Assembly: GCA_037957365.1 (NCBI GenBank)
Contig: JARHVA010000002.1
Location: 2,019,001-2,083,000, forward strand
Length of the DNA stretch: 64,000 nt
Direction of reading: 5' to 3'
DNA from: Torreya grandis
Taxonomy: Eukaryota; Streptophyta; Pinopsida; Cupressales; Taxaceae
In this document: piece after piece, positions 1-15,286 of the stretch
Layout of the letters: the number at the start of each line of letters is the position of its first letter
Position numbering within the stretch: position 1 is the stretch's first letter
The notes under the pieces: model-generated
Told to the model about the DNA's origin: nothing
Database searches by the model: none
What the model saw: only the letters and a program-made list of their open reading frames with translations
Program-made: the position numbers and the translations under genes

Positions 1-731
1 TATATATTGTAAAGCTTCTCATTTGAGAAGGATCCACTCTCTTAGCCTTAAGGCAAAACTCTGCCCAAAAATCTCTCAGGCTTCTAAGGCAAAGCTGCCA
101 GATTTTACCTTGAATCAGGACTTAGCATTTTTACCTCTATCTGGACTTGCACTTTAAAGTCTATATTTGTGTTCTTATTTTGTGTTAAGTCATTGTCTTT
201 TATGCTTTTCATGGATCTATTACAGCATGTCCAATTCATTATGAAGTCTCTTTTCTACAAGTCTACCAGAAGTGTCTACAGCAAGAATATAGGTGCATGT
301 GAATAGGCTGTCAAAGTGTGTCTCAAAACACCTTTGCTAGTTCCTTCCTCCATCTATCTCTATGGACCCCTGACTCACTAAAATAGAAGAGTTTCTCACG
401 TTAGATGAAGTGTATGGGCATTTCTTCTTGGTGAAAAGTGTATGTTTGGGCTGGGTGGGTCAACTTTTTTGGTGTATCACCTTTTCATTTTTAGGCTTAG
501 GTTCTTTTTTCAGCATCTCTCTCTCTCTTTTCACCCCCCTTTTTTACATTTGTTTGTTAGCAGTAGGAGAAACTAGGGCCTAAAAGATACATTAGAGGGA
601 GCTAGCTCTTATCTAGAGACTCTCCCCTCCAGCTTCATTGGTCCCACAGGTGAGAGGGGAGTTTTCATTGTTGTGTGTGGAAGGGCAGGAGCTAGGCATC
701 CTGCCCCTGAGTGCAATCCACTGTGTCAATA
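1..731 (+). mobile_element. LTR 3' portion, element D family (truncated by window start)
   Basis: The TATA-like start (TATATATTGTAAA), the 'ggatccactctc' segment, the AAGGCAAAACTCTGCCC stretch and the terminal 'gtgcaatccactgtgtcaata' run in the same order as in the 5' LTR of the element at 55663 (57090-57817) and, more distantly, in the LTRs at 31147 and 36051. The end TCAATA corresponds to TCAACA in the other copies. It is followed by tandem-repeat DNA and not by the post-LTR 'TTTTTGGCA' sequence, so this is a 3' LTR or a solo LTR. The 5' part lies outside the window. Confidence 0.85.
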
Positions 732-1805
732 GTCATCTCATTATAAATCTATTTTATGAATTTTTTGCATAAGCTACCCTTTCCAATTTACCCCATTGTG
801 ACTAATTCTATCTTTTTGGGCCTCCCCTGAGACCTGTTTAACAACACAATTTTTTAACCTATATTCTATGTTTATTCGAACATGTATATTCAAACTCACA
901 TTTAGGCTAGAAATGTTTTTTTATCCTTTTACATCTTATCATAAATATATTTTATGGATTTTTTACATAAGTTACCATTGCTAATTTTCCCTATTACGAT
1001 AAATTTTATCTTTTTGGGCCTCCCCTAAGACCTATTTAACAACGTAAATGTTCAACCTATATTCTATGTTTATTTAAATGTACATCTTCAAACTCACACT
1101 TAGGATAAAAATATGTTTTCATCCTTTTCTAGCTCATCGTAAATCCATTTTTTGGAATTTTTACATAAGCTACCCTTGCCAATTTGCCCCATTGTAGAAA
1201 ATTCTATCTTTTTAGGCCTTCCCCTGAGACCTATTTAACAACATGATTTTTTAACCTATATTCCATGTTTATTTTAGTGTGTATCTTAGAACTCAAATTT
1301 AGGTTATAAATGTGTTGTTATCTTTTTATAGCTCATCATAAATACATTTTATGGATTTTTCACATAAGCTACCCTTGCCAAATTGCCCTATTGTGACAAT
1401 TTTATCTTTTTGGGCCTCCCGTGAGACCTGTTGAATAACACATTTTTTCAACCTATATTTCATGTTTGTTAGAACATGCATCTTTGAACTCACATTTATG
1501 ATATAAATATGTTGTTATCCTTTGCCATCTCATCATAAATCCATTTTATGGATTTTTTGCATAAGTTACCATTGTTAATTTGCCCCATTGTGGCAAATTC
1601 TATATTTTTAGGCCTTCCCCTGACACATGTTTAAAAACATGATTTATCAACCTATATTCCATGTTTATTCAAACATGCATCTTTAAACTCATAATTAGGC
1701 TAAAAATGTGTTGTTATCCTTTGTCAGCTCATTGTAAATCTATTTTGTGAATTTTTAGCATAAGATACTCTTTGCTAATTTGCCTCCTTGTGACAAATTT
1801 TATTT
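732..1805. repeat. ~198-bp tandem repeat array, about 5.4 copies
   Basis: Units begin near 734, 932, 1131, 1330, 1526 and 1725 with variants of CTCATCATAAATCCATTTT. Each continues through 'GCATAAGCTACCC', 'TTTTTGGGCCTCCCC', 'CAACCTATATTCCATG' and 'AACTCACATTTAGG'. Spacings are 196-199 bp. The last copy is truncated near 1805. Copies have diverged by many substitutions. This looks like a satellite fragment; no coding potential is seen. Confidence 0.9.
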
Positions 1806-2225
1806 TTGACCACTTTAATTATTATAACCGCATATGGATAAATAATTATTTTTGCATCATGTGCTAATGATTATAACCACCTTTGGGAAAATCATTATTT
1901 TTAACATCTCCACCTACCTTTCTGGGGCAAATGTATGTCTTCTTGATTATAACTGCATTTGGACAAATCAATGTTTTCTTAGTTTTCCATTCTTGATTAT
2001 AACCACATGTGGAAAAATTAGTGTTTTCTATTTGGTTACTAAGTATAACCACCTTTGGGCAAATCAATGTCTATCTTACTATTCTTCTAGGGTAACTATT
2101 TATGCCATTGCTTATAACCACCTTTGGACAAACCAACGTCACACCCTTTGTTATTGATTATAACTGCCTTTGGACAAATTAGTGACTTCACCACTATTAA
2201 TATCTATAACCACCTTTGAGAAATT
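1806..2225. repeat. Irregular array of the motif TATAACCACCTTTGG
   Basis: Eight variants of TATAACCACCTTTGGACAAA occur near 1822, 1872, 1947, 1998, 2045, 2113, 2160 and 2206. They are separated by unrelated spacers, giving a period of about 46-75 bp. The motif is conserved while the spacers are not, which differs from the preceding 198-bp array. The short open frames here are products of the repetition and not genes. Confidence 0.75.
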
Positions 2226-3596
2226 TAGTAATCCCACCCCTATTTCCATTTAGATTGTGACATTTTCTTCATTCTGAGGGAATGTTCGATGATTCTATTT
2301 TTCTTGCCCACTCCCTCAAGGGGCCATCAAGGGCTTATTGACCGCCTTTTGGTGCATGAATTGTTCAGAATATTGGCTTTTCATTCTTTGAAAAGATGTT
2401 ACTATGTTTATATCTAACAAACTTTAGACACTCAATTTTGGCCACTTTCATGTTTAAATTAGCACTCAGTTCAATTTCTAGCAAATGACATATTTTAAGC
2501 TTAGAAATCACCCTAATTTCTCAATTTCATTCACATAATAGATTTAATTGGCTATAAATTGATAAGGCTAGCTTATTTGGTGTATTACCCTATATACATC
2601 ACTAACTTAGTTCAGTTATAACCCTAGACAAATTGTGACCTAGTAATTTGGCACTTTTGGCCTATGAAGCTATTAATTCATGATATTTAAAACAATTTTC
2701 AAAAGATCAAAAGCACTAAGCAAGCCTAATTATAATGCTAATCCTAATTAACTTGGATAATTAAAATTTCCAAATTAAATTAGTGAATTTTATTTACTAA
2801 AAAAGCATTTTTTATCCAAAAATGAATTCAAAGGTCAAATGAGTTAATAAAGTGATTTATTATCTCATAAATATTCAAAAATATGACTCACATCTCAAAA
2901 ATATCTAAAGTGAGTTATCATGCCTCATAAATATTTGAAACTGAGGTGTCAAGATTTTATGAGTGCCTTAACCCCACCCAAAGTTAGACTAACTTAACCT
3001 AGGTTAATTTAGACTCAACCCAAATTAGAATTTAAACTAACCTACCTAGGGTTAGGGTTAATTCTTTAAGCTATAAATACAAGTGCCCACACCATTGTTT
3101 AATAAGATTTTATGTGCAAGGTTATTCTCTTGGAATACTTTATTGAAGCCTTTGAGAATAATGTTATAATGCCCCATTTATGCCAAGCTTCACACCAAGA
3201 CACAAGTGACTATTGGAGAGATGTTACCACCATGGAAGAGAATTGTTAAAAGACTAAAATCATCATAGGCTGAACACGAACATCTTTATACCAATAAGTA
3301 AGCATCATATGTGACAAAGGAGGTAAGAAAATGATATTCTCTTCATCTTTATTTTGTGCTTTCACTTATTGTGTTATGTTCCCCCTAGTTCTTAGGCAAG
3401 AGTGTTTAGTCTTAGTGAATTGTTATGCTTGATGTTTTCTCATTTGGACTAACAAGAGAATAATTTACATATTGTTTACTCTTTGAGCTCCTAAGGTACA
3501 CTCTGGAATTGTTGCTAGTATCCTTTATTCTTCATTGAATGATTATTTTTCATATTACTACAAGTCCAACATCTTGTTTCAATATGGATATATCAT
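2226..3596. other. Unassigned AT-rich region
   Basis: No open frame with recognisable domains. A TATA-like TATAAATA at 3072-3079 sits upstream of moderately GC-richer sequence (3080-3330), as in an LTR promoter. I could not find a second copy in the window or convincing LTR ends, so a retroelement origin is only a guess. Confidence 0.4.
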
Positions 3597-6500
3597 ATGA
3601 TGGTTAAAAGTATGAATTGTATACTTATATATTCACAATCCTTCTCCCATAATTTGGTGAAACCCAAATTTACCTTTTGGTACACCAATATATTAGATCG
3701 CTATCAAGATCATATTTCTACCACACCAAAATTATTCTCCACTACTGTGTGCATATCCATACATCATTACCACTTCTTCAACTATATATTTGATATAATT
3801 AAATTTCACCCCATACCTCACCACTTGGTATTCCAAATAGATTACTTCCTTTGTAACAATTGACCATTATCCAAAAGTGATCATCATAGAACTAATAAAT
3901 CACATATAAACCTTCATGGTCGTATTAGTTAATTGATCTAAATTTATCATCAAGATGGCTATTGATATTCTATTTCTATCACTATAGTATTTATTTGAAT
4001 TTTCTTCTTAATCACTCTATGCACATCAACATCTTCATTCTTCATAATAGTTATTATCTAAATCCACGTAGGTAATATTTTGGTATGACACCCCATAATA
4101 TTTATCATTCCTTTATAAGTTTGTGATAACAAAAAATATACCAATTCCTCTAGACTTCTAAGGAATGGTAACTCAAACAACTCCAATGCTCATCTTGATG
4201 TTGATATTTCTTTCACTTTTACAAATTCTTTTATCTTTCCCATATTTTCTTGCAACTCATCTTCTATGAAAAATGACACTCAGTCTTCCAGAGGTTGAAA
4301 TATTAAATGGTATAGAATTTTGAACATGTTTTAAGGATTACTCCTTGTACCTCCTCTATAAATGTCATAAATGGTTGTTTTTTCTCCACCTTATTCTTCT
4401 TTGTTGGTGGTGGTATTTATAGTTATTGTATCCTTTCTTACAAGTCTCATTAATCATCTAAATTGTGATCAAACAAAGGGGATCCACCCCTCATACCCAA
4501 CACTACCACTCATTTCTTTTCTAACATTGTAGGTCCTCATGTCTCCTTCAGATTATTGAAAAAATATTGTTATTTTTTAGTCAATCCCTCAATCAAAAAT
4601 CCCTTTTCTCTTCCACAATCTTACTAGATTAAATCTTATTGCTAAGATTATCTTTGACAACTTTTCCTATAACCCATGATATTTTACCCACTATCATCAT
4701 GCACCTCCTCTATAAATCTTAATTCCTTTCAATCTCTTTGTGTCTCCATTTCACTTAGCCCTTTGCTTGTCTTCTTTTGGATCTTCTCTTCTTTAATTCA
4801 AAAATAACCATTAAAAAATGCACAAATATTCCTTTAAACTTTATGTGCAATTAATGTTTCACTTACATCTTCATCTAAATTTATGTGTTCCTAATCCTCC
4901 TTATGACATCATATTTATTTTTCCTATCCTTGTAATGTGTCCCTAAGCCATGCACACCATCCCACCTAATTTATGTTTCCTACCCTGTGCATCATATTTT
5001 ATAGAACTCATTTGTTCTTGTGTATCTTACCTTGCACTTCATCCATCCTTTAGAAATATTTCATAAATATGATCCATCATCCTTCATGTGCCACTTTTTC
5101 ACACTCTTGAGCCTTGTTGAGCTGACATCATTTGGTAATTTTTTTCAATTTCTTTCCTCTTTCACTCTTCTACTTAAAATTCTTCTTGTGCAATTTTTTT
5201 TTGTGCAAAATATTTTTCTTTGCATCATACCACATTATATTTTAAACCTTCCATTATTTTTTTGGGATAAAATTCCTATTTTAATCCATTGTTTTGTTGT
5301 ATGATTTTTAGAGCACCCTTTATAATGGTATTTTATCTCCATTATTACACACATGACCCAAAAAATCCTTCCCAAATATATTTAGGTGTTTACCATAATA
5401 ATCTTAAAAGATTCATTCTCAGCTTTCTCCATTGGATTTATAGGAATGACTATACTTATTAAAAAGAAACAAATAAGGTGTTGATAAAATCTAACTAGAA
5501 AACATGAAATATTTGTATGTTACAATTTATCTTGACATTATAGATTCCTTATTGATGGCTAATCCCCACGTATCACTTGAAGAATATTTAGATCTTATTC
5601 CTAATAATTTTGCTTTGAAATTGCCTTTTCAGAGTTCCATACTTATGTCATTTTCACTTATGAACGGATTAGTCTAACTTAGCTAATTGTTTATCCACCT
5701 TAGTCATCCATTTTCCCAATTATACACATTGTGACTTCACTAGATAAGTATCCTTTTGAAATCCATTTTTGTAATGTATGTCCTAAGTTTGCATTATTAT
5801 CCTTGTATTCTTTTTCAGTTATACCTTTTATGTTGTGTGTCAACCTTTTTACACAATGTTTTTATTTTTTAAACCACTTTCCTCAGTACCCTGATCTTTG
5901 CCTTTGGCATGTGTCATGTCACTCTAGACTGTGGCACATCATGCCTAATGAATCATATTGTGATCACTAATTTTTACCTTGATAACTTTATGGACTTATA
6001 GATGTTTAACTTATTCTAAGACATGACATTTTTTAGCTGGGTGTTTTGGTGTGCATAGGACCCATCGTAACATCATTTCTAGCCCTTTCCTTATCTCATC
6101 CTTAATCGTATAGTTTTTCATCTTTAATATTTTCACAAAAAAAGAACTATTCCCATTCACCTATGTGCATTTTATCCATGTTACTTCAAAACTATCTTGC
6201 ACCTAATGTGTGCATGTTTAAATGGAAGTATCTAACACCTCTTCCTCACTAGTCTAATTCAAGTCTTCCCCCTTCTGTGAGATCCACATATGATTCATTT
6301 ACATATCCATATTAAAAATATTACTCTCTTCCTTATTTAAGTGCATGCCCTCCACATATGTTAATACATGATTATTATTAGGGGAAATGAAAATTCTATG
6401 CTCACCATTTTCAAGACTCATATAGTGTTGTTTAATGTGTGTATTAGTTTGGTTATTTTGGCACCATGGTTTCCCCTATAATGTATGATATTTTTCCTCA

Positions 6501-7398
6501 TTATCCCTAATACCTCAAAGTTCACTGAGAATTAAATTCCTATTATTTATAGTTCTACATTATGAAAGACCCTATTAGGTCTTGACTTCATCTTATTTTA
6601 CATAAATAACATATTGCTATAAGGTTGTATCATTAGATTCCAACATGTGCTTATAGGCTTATTTATTCAATATGTTCACTTATACTCCCATATCAATCAA
6701 ACTAGTTTTCATCCCCTAGTTATTGATCTTTTCATCAATGATCAATTATTGGTCATACATTGCATTTATTATCATGCATACTCCATGTGGTCTTTCCTAG
6801 ATTAACTCTAGGTCAGCCCCCACACTTTACTAAAGCCACAATTTCAACAAAGACATTATACCTTATGTTTTCAATAACAAAAGGAACTCTATGAATTCCC
6901 TTATTTAATTTTGTCAAGGAATTGTGTGCATGCCTTCCTTGGCTTTCTCTCTCATATCCTTTGTAGTTTTCACTTCACTTTGTATAGTTCAAATCATTTC
7001 TTATACTTCTCTATAATTTTTACATGTACATCATGATGTCCATTCCTATTGCATCTAGTTTATTGCACTACACATTCTATCTTAGAGGTATCAGGTTAAC
7101 CATATTTGCACATTATGTTTATATCCCACTTCTTGTCATGATGTTTACCTTCAAAATTCCTCCATTTTTATCAATAGGTTGGTTCTATAACTAAAACTTA
7201 TCCTAACCAATGTGGATTATACTTGAAACTTTTTTCTCCTTCTATAGTATGTTCATTTACAAATACATGCATTGTTCGTATTATGGTCCTTTTGAAAATA
7301 TTCACAATTTAGGTATTGATATAATCCTTATGGTAATGTTGAATTCCATGTTAGGAGGCTCCTTCTAATAATAATGAATATTCTTCCTTGATACATGG
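3597..7398. other. Unassigned AT-rich region, probably a very old retroelement
   Basis: Long pyrimidine-rich plus-strand DNA without recognisable genes; short open frames have no domain signature. One faint minus-strand protease-like segment lies at 6660-6800 (separate entry). No LTR pair was found. The stretch may be an eroded minus-strand element, but nothing beyond that segment supports it. Confidence 0.35.
6660..6800 (-). pseudogene. Possible retropepsin (protease) trace of a decayed LTR element
   Basis: One minus-strand frame gives KTSLIDMGV-stop-VNILNK, which resembles the LIDTGAxVNIL core around the catalytic Asp of Ty3/gypsy proteases. It is preceded in frame by CMIINAMYDQ, which would be the upstream strand. 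Three stop codons interrupt about 45 codons, and I could not recognise RT or integrase further along the strand. The match is short and could be chance. Confidence 0.25.
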
Positions 7399-10021
<2,623 letters not shown>

Positions 10022-10026
10022 AATAT
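10022..10026. other. Target-site duplication of element B (left), AATAT
   Basis: AATAT immediately precedes TGTTGACC at 10027. The same five bases follow the distal end of the matching LTR at 42278-42282. This pins the outer element's two ends 32 kb apart. Confidence 0.85.
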
Positions 10027-13000
10027 TGTTGACCAAATTTGACTTTTAGGTCAAATTGGGGCATCCCTAGGTAAAAAATTGACTTTCAGGTGTTTTATAG
10101 GTCTAATATAGATGTCATAAGGTGTTTTATAAGCTATTTTATGTCATTTAATGTTATATTATCCTTAGTCATTTTAGTCATTTTAGTCATTTTAGTTCAA
10201 AAAGGGGCATTTAATGAATTGTATGGATTTATTGGGAAGTGTGACCATTATAAAATATTATTTCATATCCCATGTGTCCCAATAGGTCTTAATAAATTGA
10301 CATAACTAAAATGTGGTAGGTTCTTCACAAGAAAGGATAGTTTTATTGAGAATAAAGGAGAGTTTGGCACTTGTATAGCTCATGGGGAAGGGTGCCACAT
10401 GGGATAAGGTTATAATATGAATATTAAAAATATTTAGATCCATATTAGTGATTGGAATGCTATATAAGTTCCATTTTTGTCCCAAAACCATTTTAATCTT
10501 TTTTCACCTTTCATGGTAAGCCAAAGTAGTCTTTAGGTTTGTACTTGGTACAGCCAGTAGAGGAGGTTTCAGATCAAACTCCTTTAGGAGGTTAAATTAA
10601 ACTCATATAAATTAATTTCCATATAAAATTTTTGAATAATGGTGTCATGTATTTCATGAACCATTCTCATGAATTTGACTGTTCTTTTTTACTAGTTGTT
10701 ACAAGCACCCTATAGGTTTTACTCCATTTTGGGAAAGTCTATATGAACCAATTGGTTATGTTTATTCCATATAATTTTTTATACCTTATAAAAGTATATA
10801 CATTCTTATTTTCAAGTTTCAAGTTTATTTTCATCTCAGGTTTGTAGATTGGTCTTATATGTGATGATATATAGGTTCCCACCATTTTCTAGATTACATG
10901 ATTTTAATGGATTAATGGGGTTATGTTAGTGTAATTTATATGTTTTAAAGGTTATATTTATTCCAACTTCACCTTTAAACTCAATTATTCAAATAAATTC
11001 TCATGAGTGCAGTCATAGAACACATACAACTAGTCTGCTATATGACTATCATAACAGTCAGCTAGGTACCTTCAAGGGGGTTCAACATTGAACATGAAGT
11101 GTGAAAATTGTATTGAGATTTGAAACAAATTGATGTTTCATTTGATCATCAAACAAAATCATATCAATCCACTATGTAGATAGATTCCTTAGACACCTGA
11201 AACTTCTACCCACTGCTTGCCTACAAACAACTTAGTGTGTACCTTCAGGTGCTCTTATGGAGAATTTCTTGATGAAGGGGATATTTAGAGATAATCATGG
11301 TTTTTATTGAGATATTAGTATATTTCAAGTTTTTGAGATGATTATACAACTCATAAAGGTTCAAAACAATACAAACTATCCATCCTCACACTTACTGCCT
11401 ATTTTTTTTAAATAATCACCTGCAGGTGGCCTAAACAGGGGACTGAGGAACTAAGAGAGTGTTAAGGCACATAGTGGAAACTTATTTGGAATCACAACAT
11501 GTTAAAAATTCTATATTGTAATATTGAGATAGGAATCACCTTTAAATGATGTTGACTGAGTTTTGAGACCATGTTCCCTAAACTGAGAAAATAGAGGTCC
11601 TAGCACTTTCTATTAAGGGTAAATAATAGGGTTGGCATAGGATTTAAGGCATATATATAATAAAGGCTTATATACCTATAATAGGATAAGATCATTGCAA
11701 ATAATGAATTAAATAGGAGCAAGGGATATTGATTGTTGAGAGGCTCAAACTTGCCAAATTATACACTGATTCTAGGCAATAGAATCTACAGGGTTTGAAG
11801 AGATAAAATGACCTTGACAGTTCAAGGTGTTTTAAGGCATACTCTTATGTCTTGAATGACCTCATGAAGTGGAAAGTATATCAAACAGACATGGACAATT
11901 TGATCAATGATGTTTCAATAACTAAATATGCACCCAAAGGCCTTTTAGATCATAAATATGACCCTACATGCTGGCTGTAGGGTCACCATGAAGTTTGGGC
12001 TAGAGACTTTGAGGATAATTTTCACTCTAAAAACAAAAAGAATAGGTATAGTTATAATATGGGTTTGAGAGATTAAAGGAAGGTTTATTTTCAATTTTAA
12101 AGGCCTAGAGCATATAAAACATCTATAGAACCCCACATAGTCAACTATAGTTGACTGTGAGGGGCAGAGAGCAAGTTAATTGGATTCCTTAAGTTGTTTG
12201 TAGCTCAAATAGGTAAATACTAAGTTAAAATAGATGATAAAATATCTTGGAAGGTTTAAATACAATAATGAATTGATTTAAAATTTTATCTCACCCTAAA
12301 ACATCTACAGGTACCTCCCAAAAAAGGCTAATACAGTCAAAAATATGTGTATATAGTCAGTAGACAGTGAGCAAAGGGAGTAGGTTTGATGAGGCCTAAC
12401 CTATTAAATGTGGATATAATGGATAAAATAAGATATAATATGATCCTTAAATACTTAGGGGATGTTTTAAAATTTTTTCTCAAGCCTAAAACCATCAAGC
12501 ATCACCTACAGGAATAGTGCCCAACCATGAGAGACACAGTCAAGAGATACACTTTATTTTGAGAGCCTAAGGTGTGAGGTGGCTAAGATAATATATGAAT
12601 TTCATCTTGGAAAGATAAAAGGAATATATAAAATTGTCTTTTAAGCCTAATTAAACAAATTCACACATATAAGGGTCATTATTGAGGGAGTAAAATAGGA
12701 CACAGTCAAGATTTTGTGCATAGTCTTGACTAAAAGAAGGGGTTTTAAGGGTTATCAAGGGTATGTAGTGAGTTGTAAATATAAAAAAGTTTAAAACATA
12801 TTTAAAATGATGATTAGTATGGAGATATACTTATGCCTTATAGATTCATATTTATAGGGTCATTATATATTTTTATGATCTATTTTTATATAGGTAAGGA
12901 ATCAAAAAGGTCACTGTGGGCTTAAACTTTCAAAAAGACATACTAGGCATCGCTAGACCTAGTGTCCAAATGAAGAGTCAATCACACTTATAGCATTGGA

Positions 13001-14329
13001 TATAAGATATAACCTATTGTAACATGATAATAAGGTCACTATAGTTATGTTTCATCTTTTATATACCATATAAAACATCAAGAAGGTCACTTTTGGCTTA
13101 GAAACCAACTCAAACCTGTAAAGAATAAGAGAACAAGCTCGATAGCTCAAATTCAAATGCTCATATCTTTCATGAGGCCTTTCATGGGAGAAAAATAGGT
13201 TTATAAGAGTTATAAAAGGTCTTGAACAAAAAAAATTTGGAATTTTTTTGAAACTCCAACATCAAATCTTTATGAACAAACCTTAACAACTCAAACTGCT
13301 CAAAACCCTTGTTAAACCCATACAAGGACCAGTTTGGAAAATAGAGTTATAAAGCTACTCTAATGGACCATTTTTCTTAGTATTATGATTAGATATTGTA
13401 TATTAATCCCTCAAGATACTCCCCATGACTTTTGGTTATACGTAATTGTACGAATAAGGTGCAAAATAGGGTATTTTTTACCATTTTATGTGATTTTCAG
13501 GCTACAAGAGGTTTCAAGAGATGAAATAAAGTTTAGGAGGAATATTAGGAATTTTAATAACCAATAATATCCATTTAATTATTCATATAAACTCCTAAGT
13601 TTTCAAAGAAATAGCTTGATCTTAGCCAGTCAAAATTGACATATTGGACAAGCTAGTGAGAAGGGTGGAAAACTTCAAGTGGGGTGATTTTAAGGTGTGT
13701 CTGATGATTCTAAGGCCATAGAGGGTCTTTAAATTTTTCATACACTCCCTCCCACATATTTTAATGAACAATTGAATCCAAATTTGAGGATAAGTGTGCA
13801 GGGTGCATGAAGGAGTTTTTTGGACTGTAGATGATGATGGCTAACTTCCAGATGATTTTATATGACTAGGCCTATAACCAATGCATGGAGAGGCATGTTT
13901 AAAATCCATACCCTTCATTACAATCATCATACCTATCCCTAATAAGTTTTGGGATGTTAAAATAGGTCTAAATCATGAAGTTAGTTTTTTAAGCTAGAAT
14001 GAGGAGTTTTATGCCACTTTGCAAGAGTTTGATGACTTGGATGGACACTTGTACTTCTCAAAATTGCATGGTTCATCCCATATCCTATTATAATAAATTA
14101 TTAACTAATTTTATTATCTTTTGAAAGTTTCCTTGTGACCCTTGGACTTCTCTCTTATCTTATCTCTCTCAAGTTCTATAAGAACTAGCCATTTTGGCCA
14201 TTGTAACTTATGCTCCACCTGAGTATGGTGAATCCCTACTCATTCACATGCCATTTGATCAATAAGACTAATAATTTTTAACTCTTCATGACTTTTCATA
14301 AGTGTGTTTTACTTGGATGACGAATCTTT
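10027..14329 (+). mobile_element. Element B 5' LTR, first part
   Basis: Collinear with 29470-31146 and then 38620-41750, including the segments around 'ggtgttttataggctattttatgtcattt', 'gaccctacaggctgg' and 'ttttggttgtacgtaattg'. Relative to the 3' LTR it lacks roughly 0.5 kb near 12800. It is interrupted at 14329/14330 by element A. No coding region is recognised in it. Confidence 0.85.
14177..14184 (+). promoter_or_regulatory. Probable TATA box of element B LTR
   Basis: TATAAGAA follows a pyrimidine-rich stretch ('tctctctcaag') and is kept in the 3' LTR copy at 41598-41605. It lies about 0.65 kb from the LTR end, as expected for a U3/R boundary in a long LTR. Assigned by position and conservation only. 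Confidence 0.5.
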
Positions 14330-14596
14330 TGTTGACCATTTTTTGCCCAATCAGCCAAAAATCGGTCCCCTTCTTCCCCTGCTATTCTAGGCCAATTCAT
14401 TTTCAATTTTGCACAAGTCCAGGAATTTATATGGACTCTGCAGGTGAAGTTTCTATGGATTTTACAAAGGAGTTTTTTCTATGTACTTTTCAGGTTAGTC
14501 TTTTGGCACATGAAGAATTAGTTCAGAAAGTGATGGGTTTTACAAGGCTTCTTCGGGCTCTTGTCTGAAGAAATTCACAAAGAAGGTTGGCATCTT

Positions 14597-15142
14597 TGAA
14601 CCATTGAACTAGTTCAATGCCTTGGTTTAACACCTTGGTTCAATCAGAAGAGTTAAATGCTTTAGTTCAAATCTCAAGTTCATCAGCCTTGGTTCACCGT
14701 TTTGGTTTAACAACAGAGTTCAATAGAACCGGTTCAACGCCTTAGTTCATCGGCTTGGTTTAATACATTGGTTCAATGCTCTTGGTTCATTCACCTTGTT
14801 TCATCGACAAAGTTCATCACAAAGTTCAATAGTTTTGGTTCATGCTCGATTCACTCGATTGGTTCATCAGCCTTTGGTTCAATCAAAGGGTTCATCAGAT
14901 GGTTCAAAGCTTTGGTTCATCATGACAGGTTTAAAGGCTTATTTAAAAGTGGCACAGTTCGAGCATTGAACCATTGAATTGTTAAACCATTTTTGGTTCA
15001 AGCGGTTGGTTCAAAGGAATGGTTCAAACACTTGGTTGAAGTGGCAGGCTTAAAGGCTTAGTTCAATGAATGAGTGGTGCGCAGTGTTGAACCATTGAAC
15101 CATTTTTGGTTCAATCGGTCGGTTCAATGGCTTGGTTCAAGG
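14597..15142 (+). repeat. GGTTCA/TGAACC motif cluster in LTR A
   Basis: About 550 bp in which GGTTCA, AGTTCA or the inverse TGAACC recurs every roughly 10-25 bp (for example TTGAACCATTGAAC, TTGGTTCAATGC, TTGGTTCATCG). It is not a clean tandem repeat: spacing and intervening bases vary. Homologous clusters lie at 23609-24204, 31511-31790, 36415-36670 and 55911-56278. Confidence 0.9.
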
Positions 15143-15286
15143 GAGTGTCCTAAATTCAAAGGACAAGTGCCCTTGCAAAGGGAAATTATAGGTTTAAAAG
15201 CCCTTGTGGAGGGCAGGGAGCACTTCGAAGGCATCTGAAGGATAACAAGAAACCTGAAAGCAAAAGACAAGGATGAATTCATTCAA

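Noticed and set aside
1852..2157. 101-residue open frame
   Set aside because: It spans the TATAACCACC motif array; its repeated ITT(C/F)GK residues come from the repeat.
5020..5304. 94-residue Phe/Leu-rich open frame
   Set aside because: Pyrimidine-rich plus strand yields Phe/Leu/Ser by composition. No signal for a membrane protein family or second copy.
11945..12136. Open frames inside LTR B on the minus strand
   Set aside because: Not preserved as a frame in the 3' LTR counterpart around 38890-39090.
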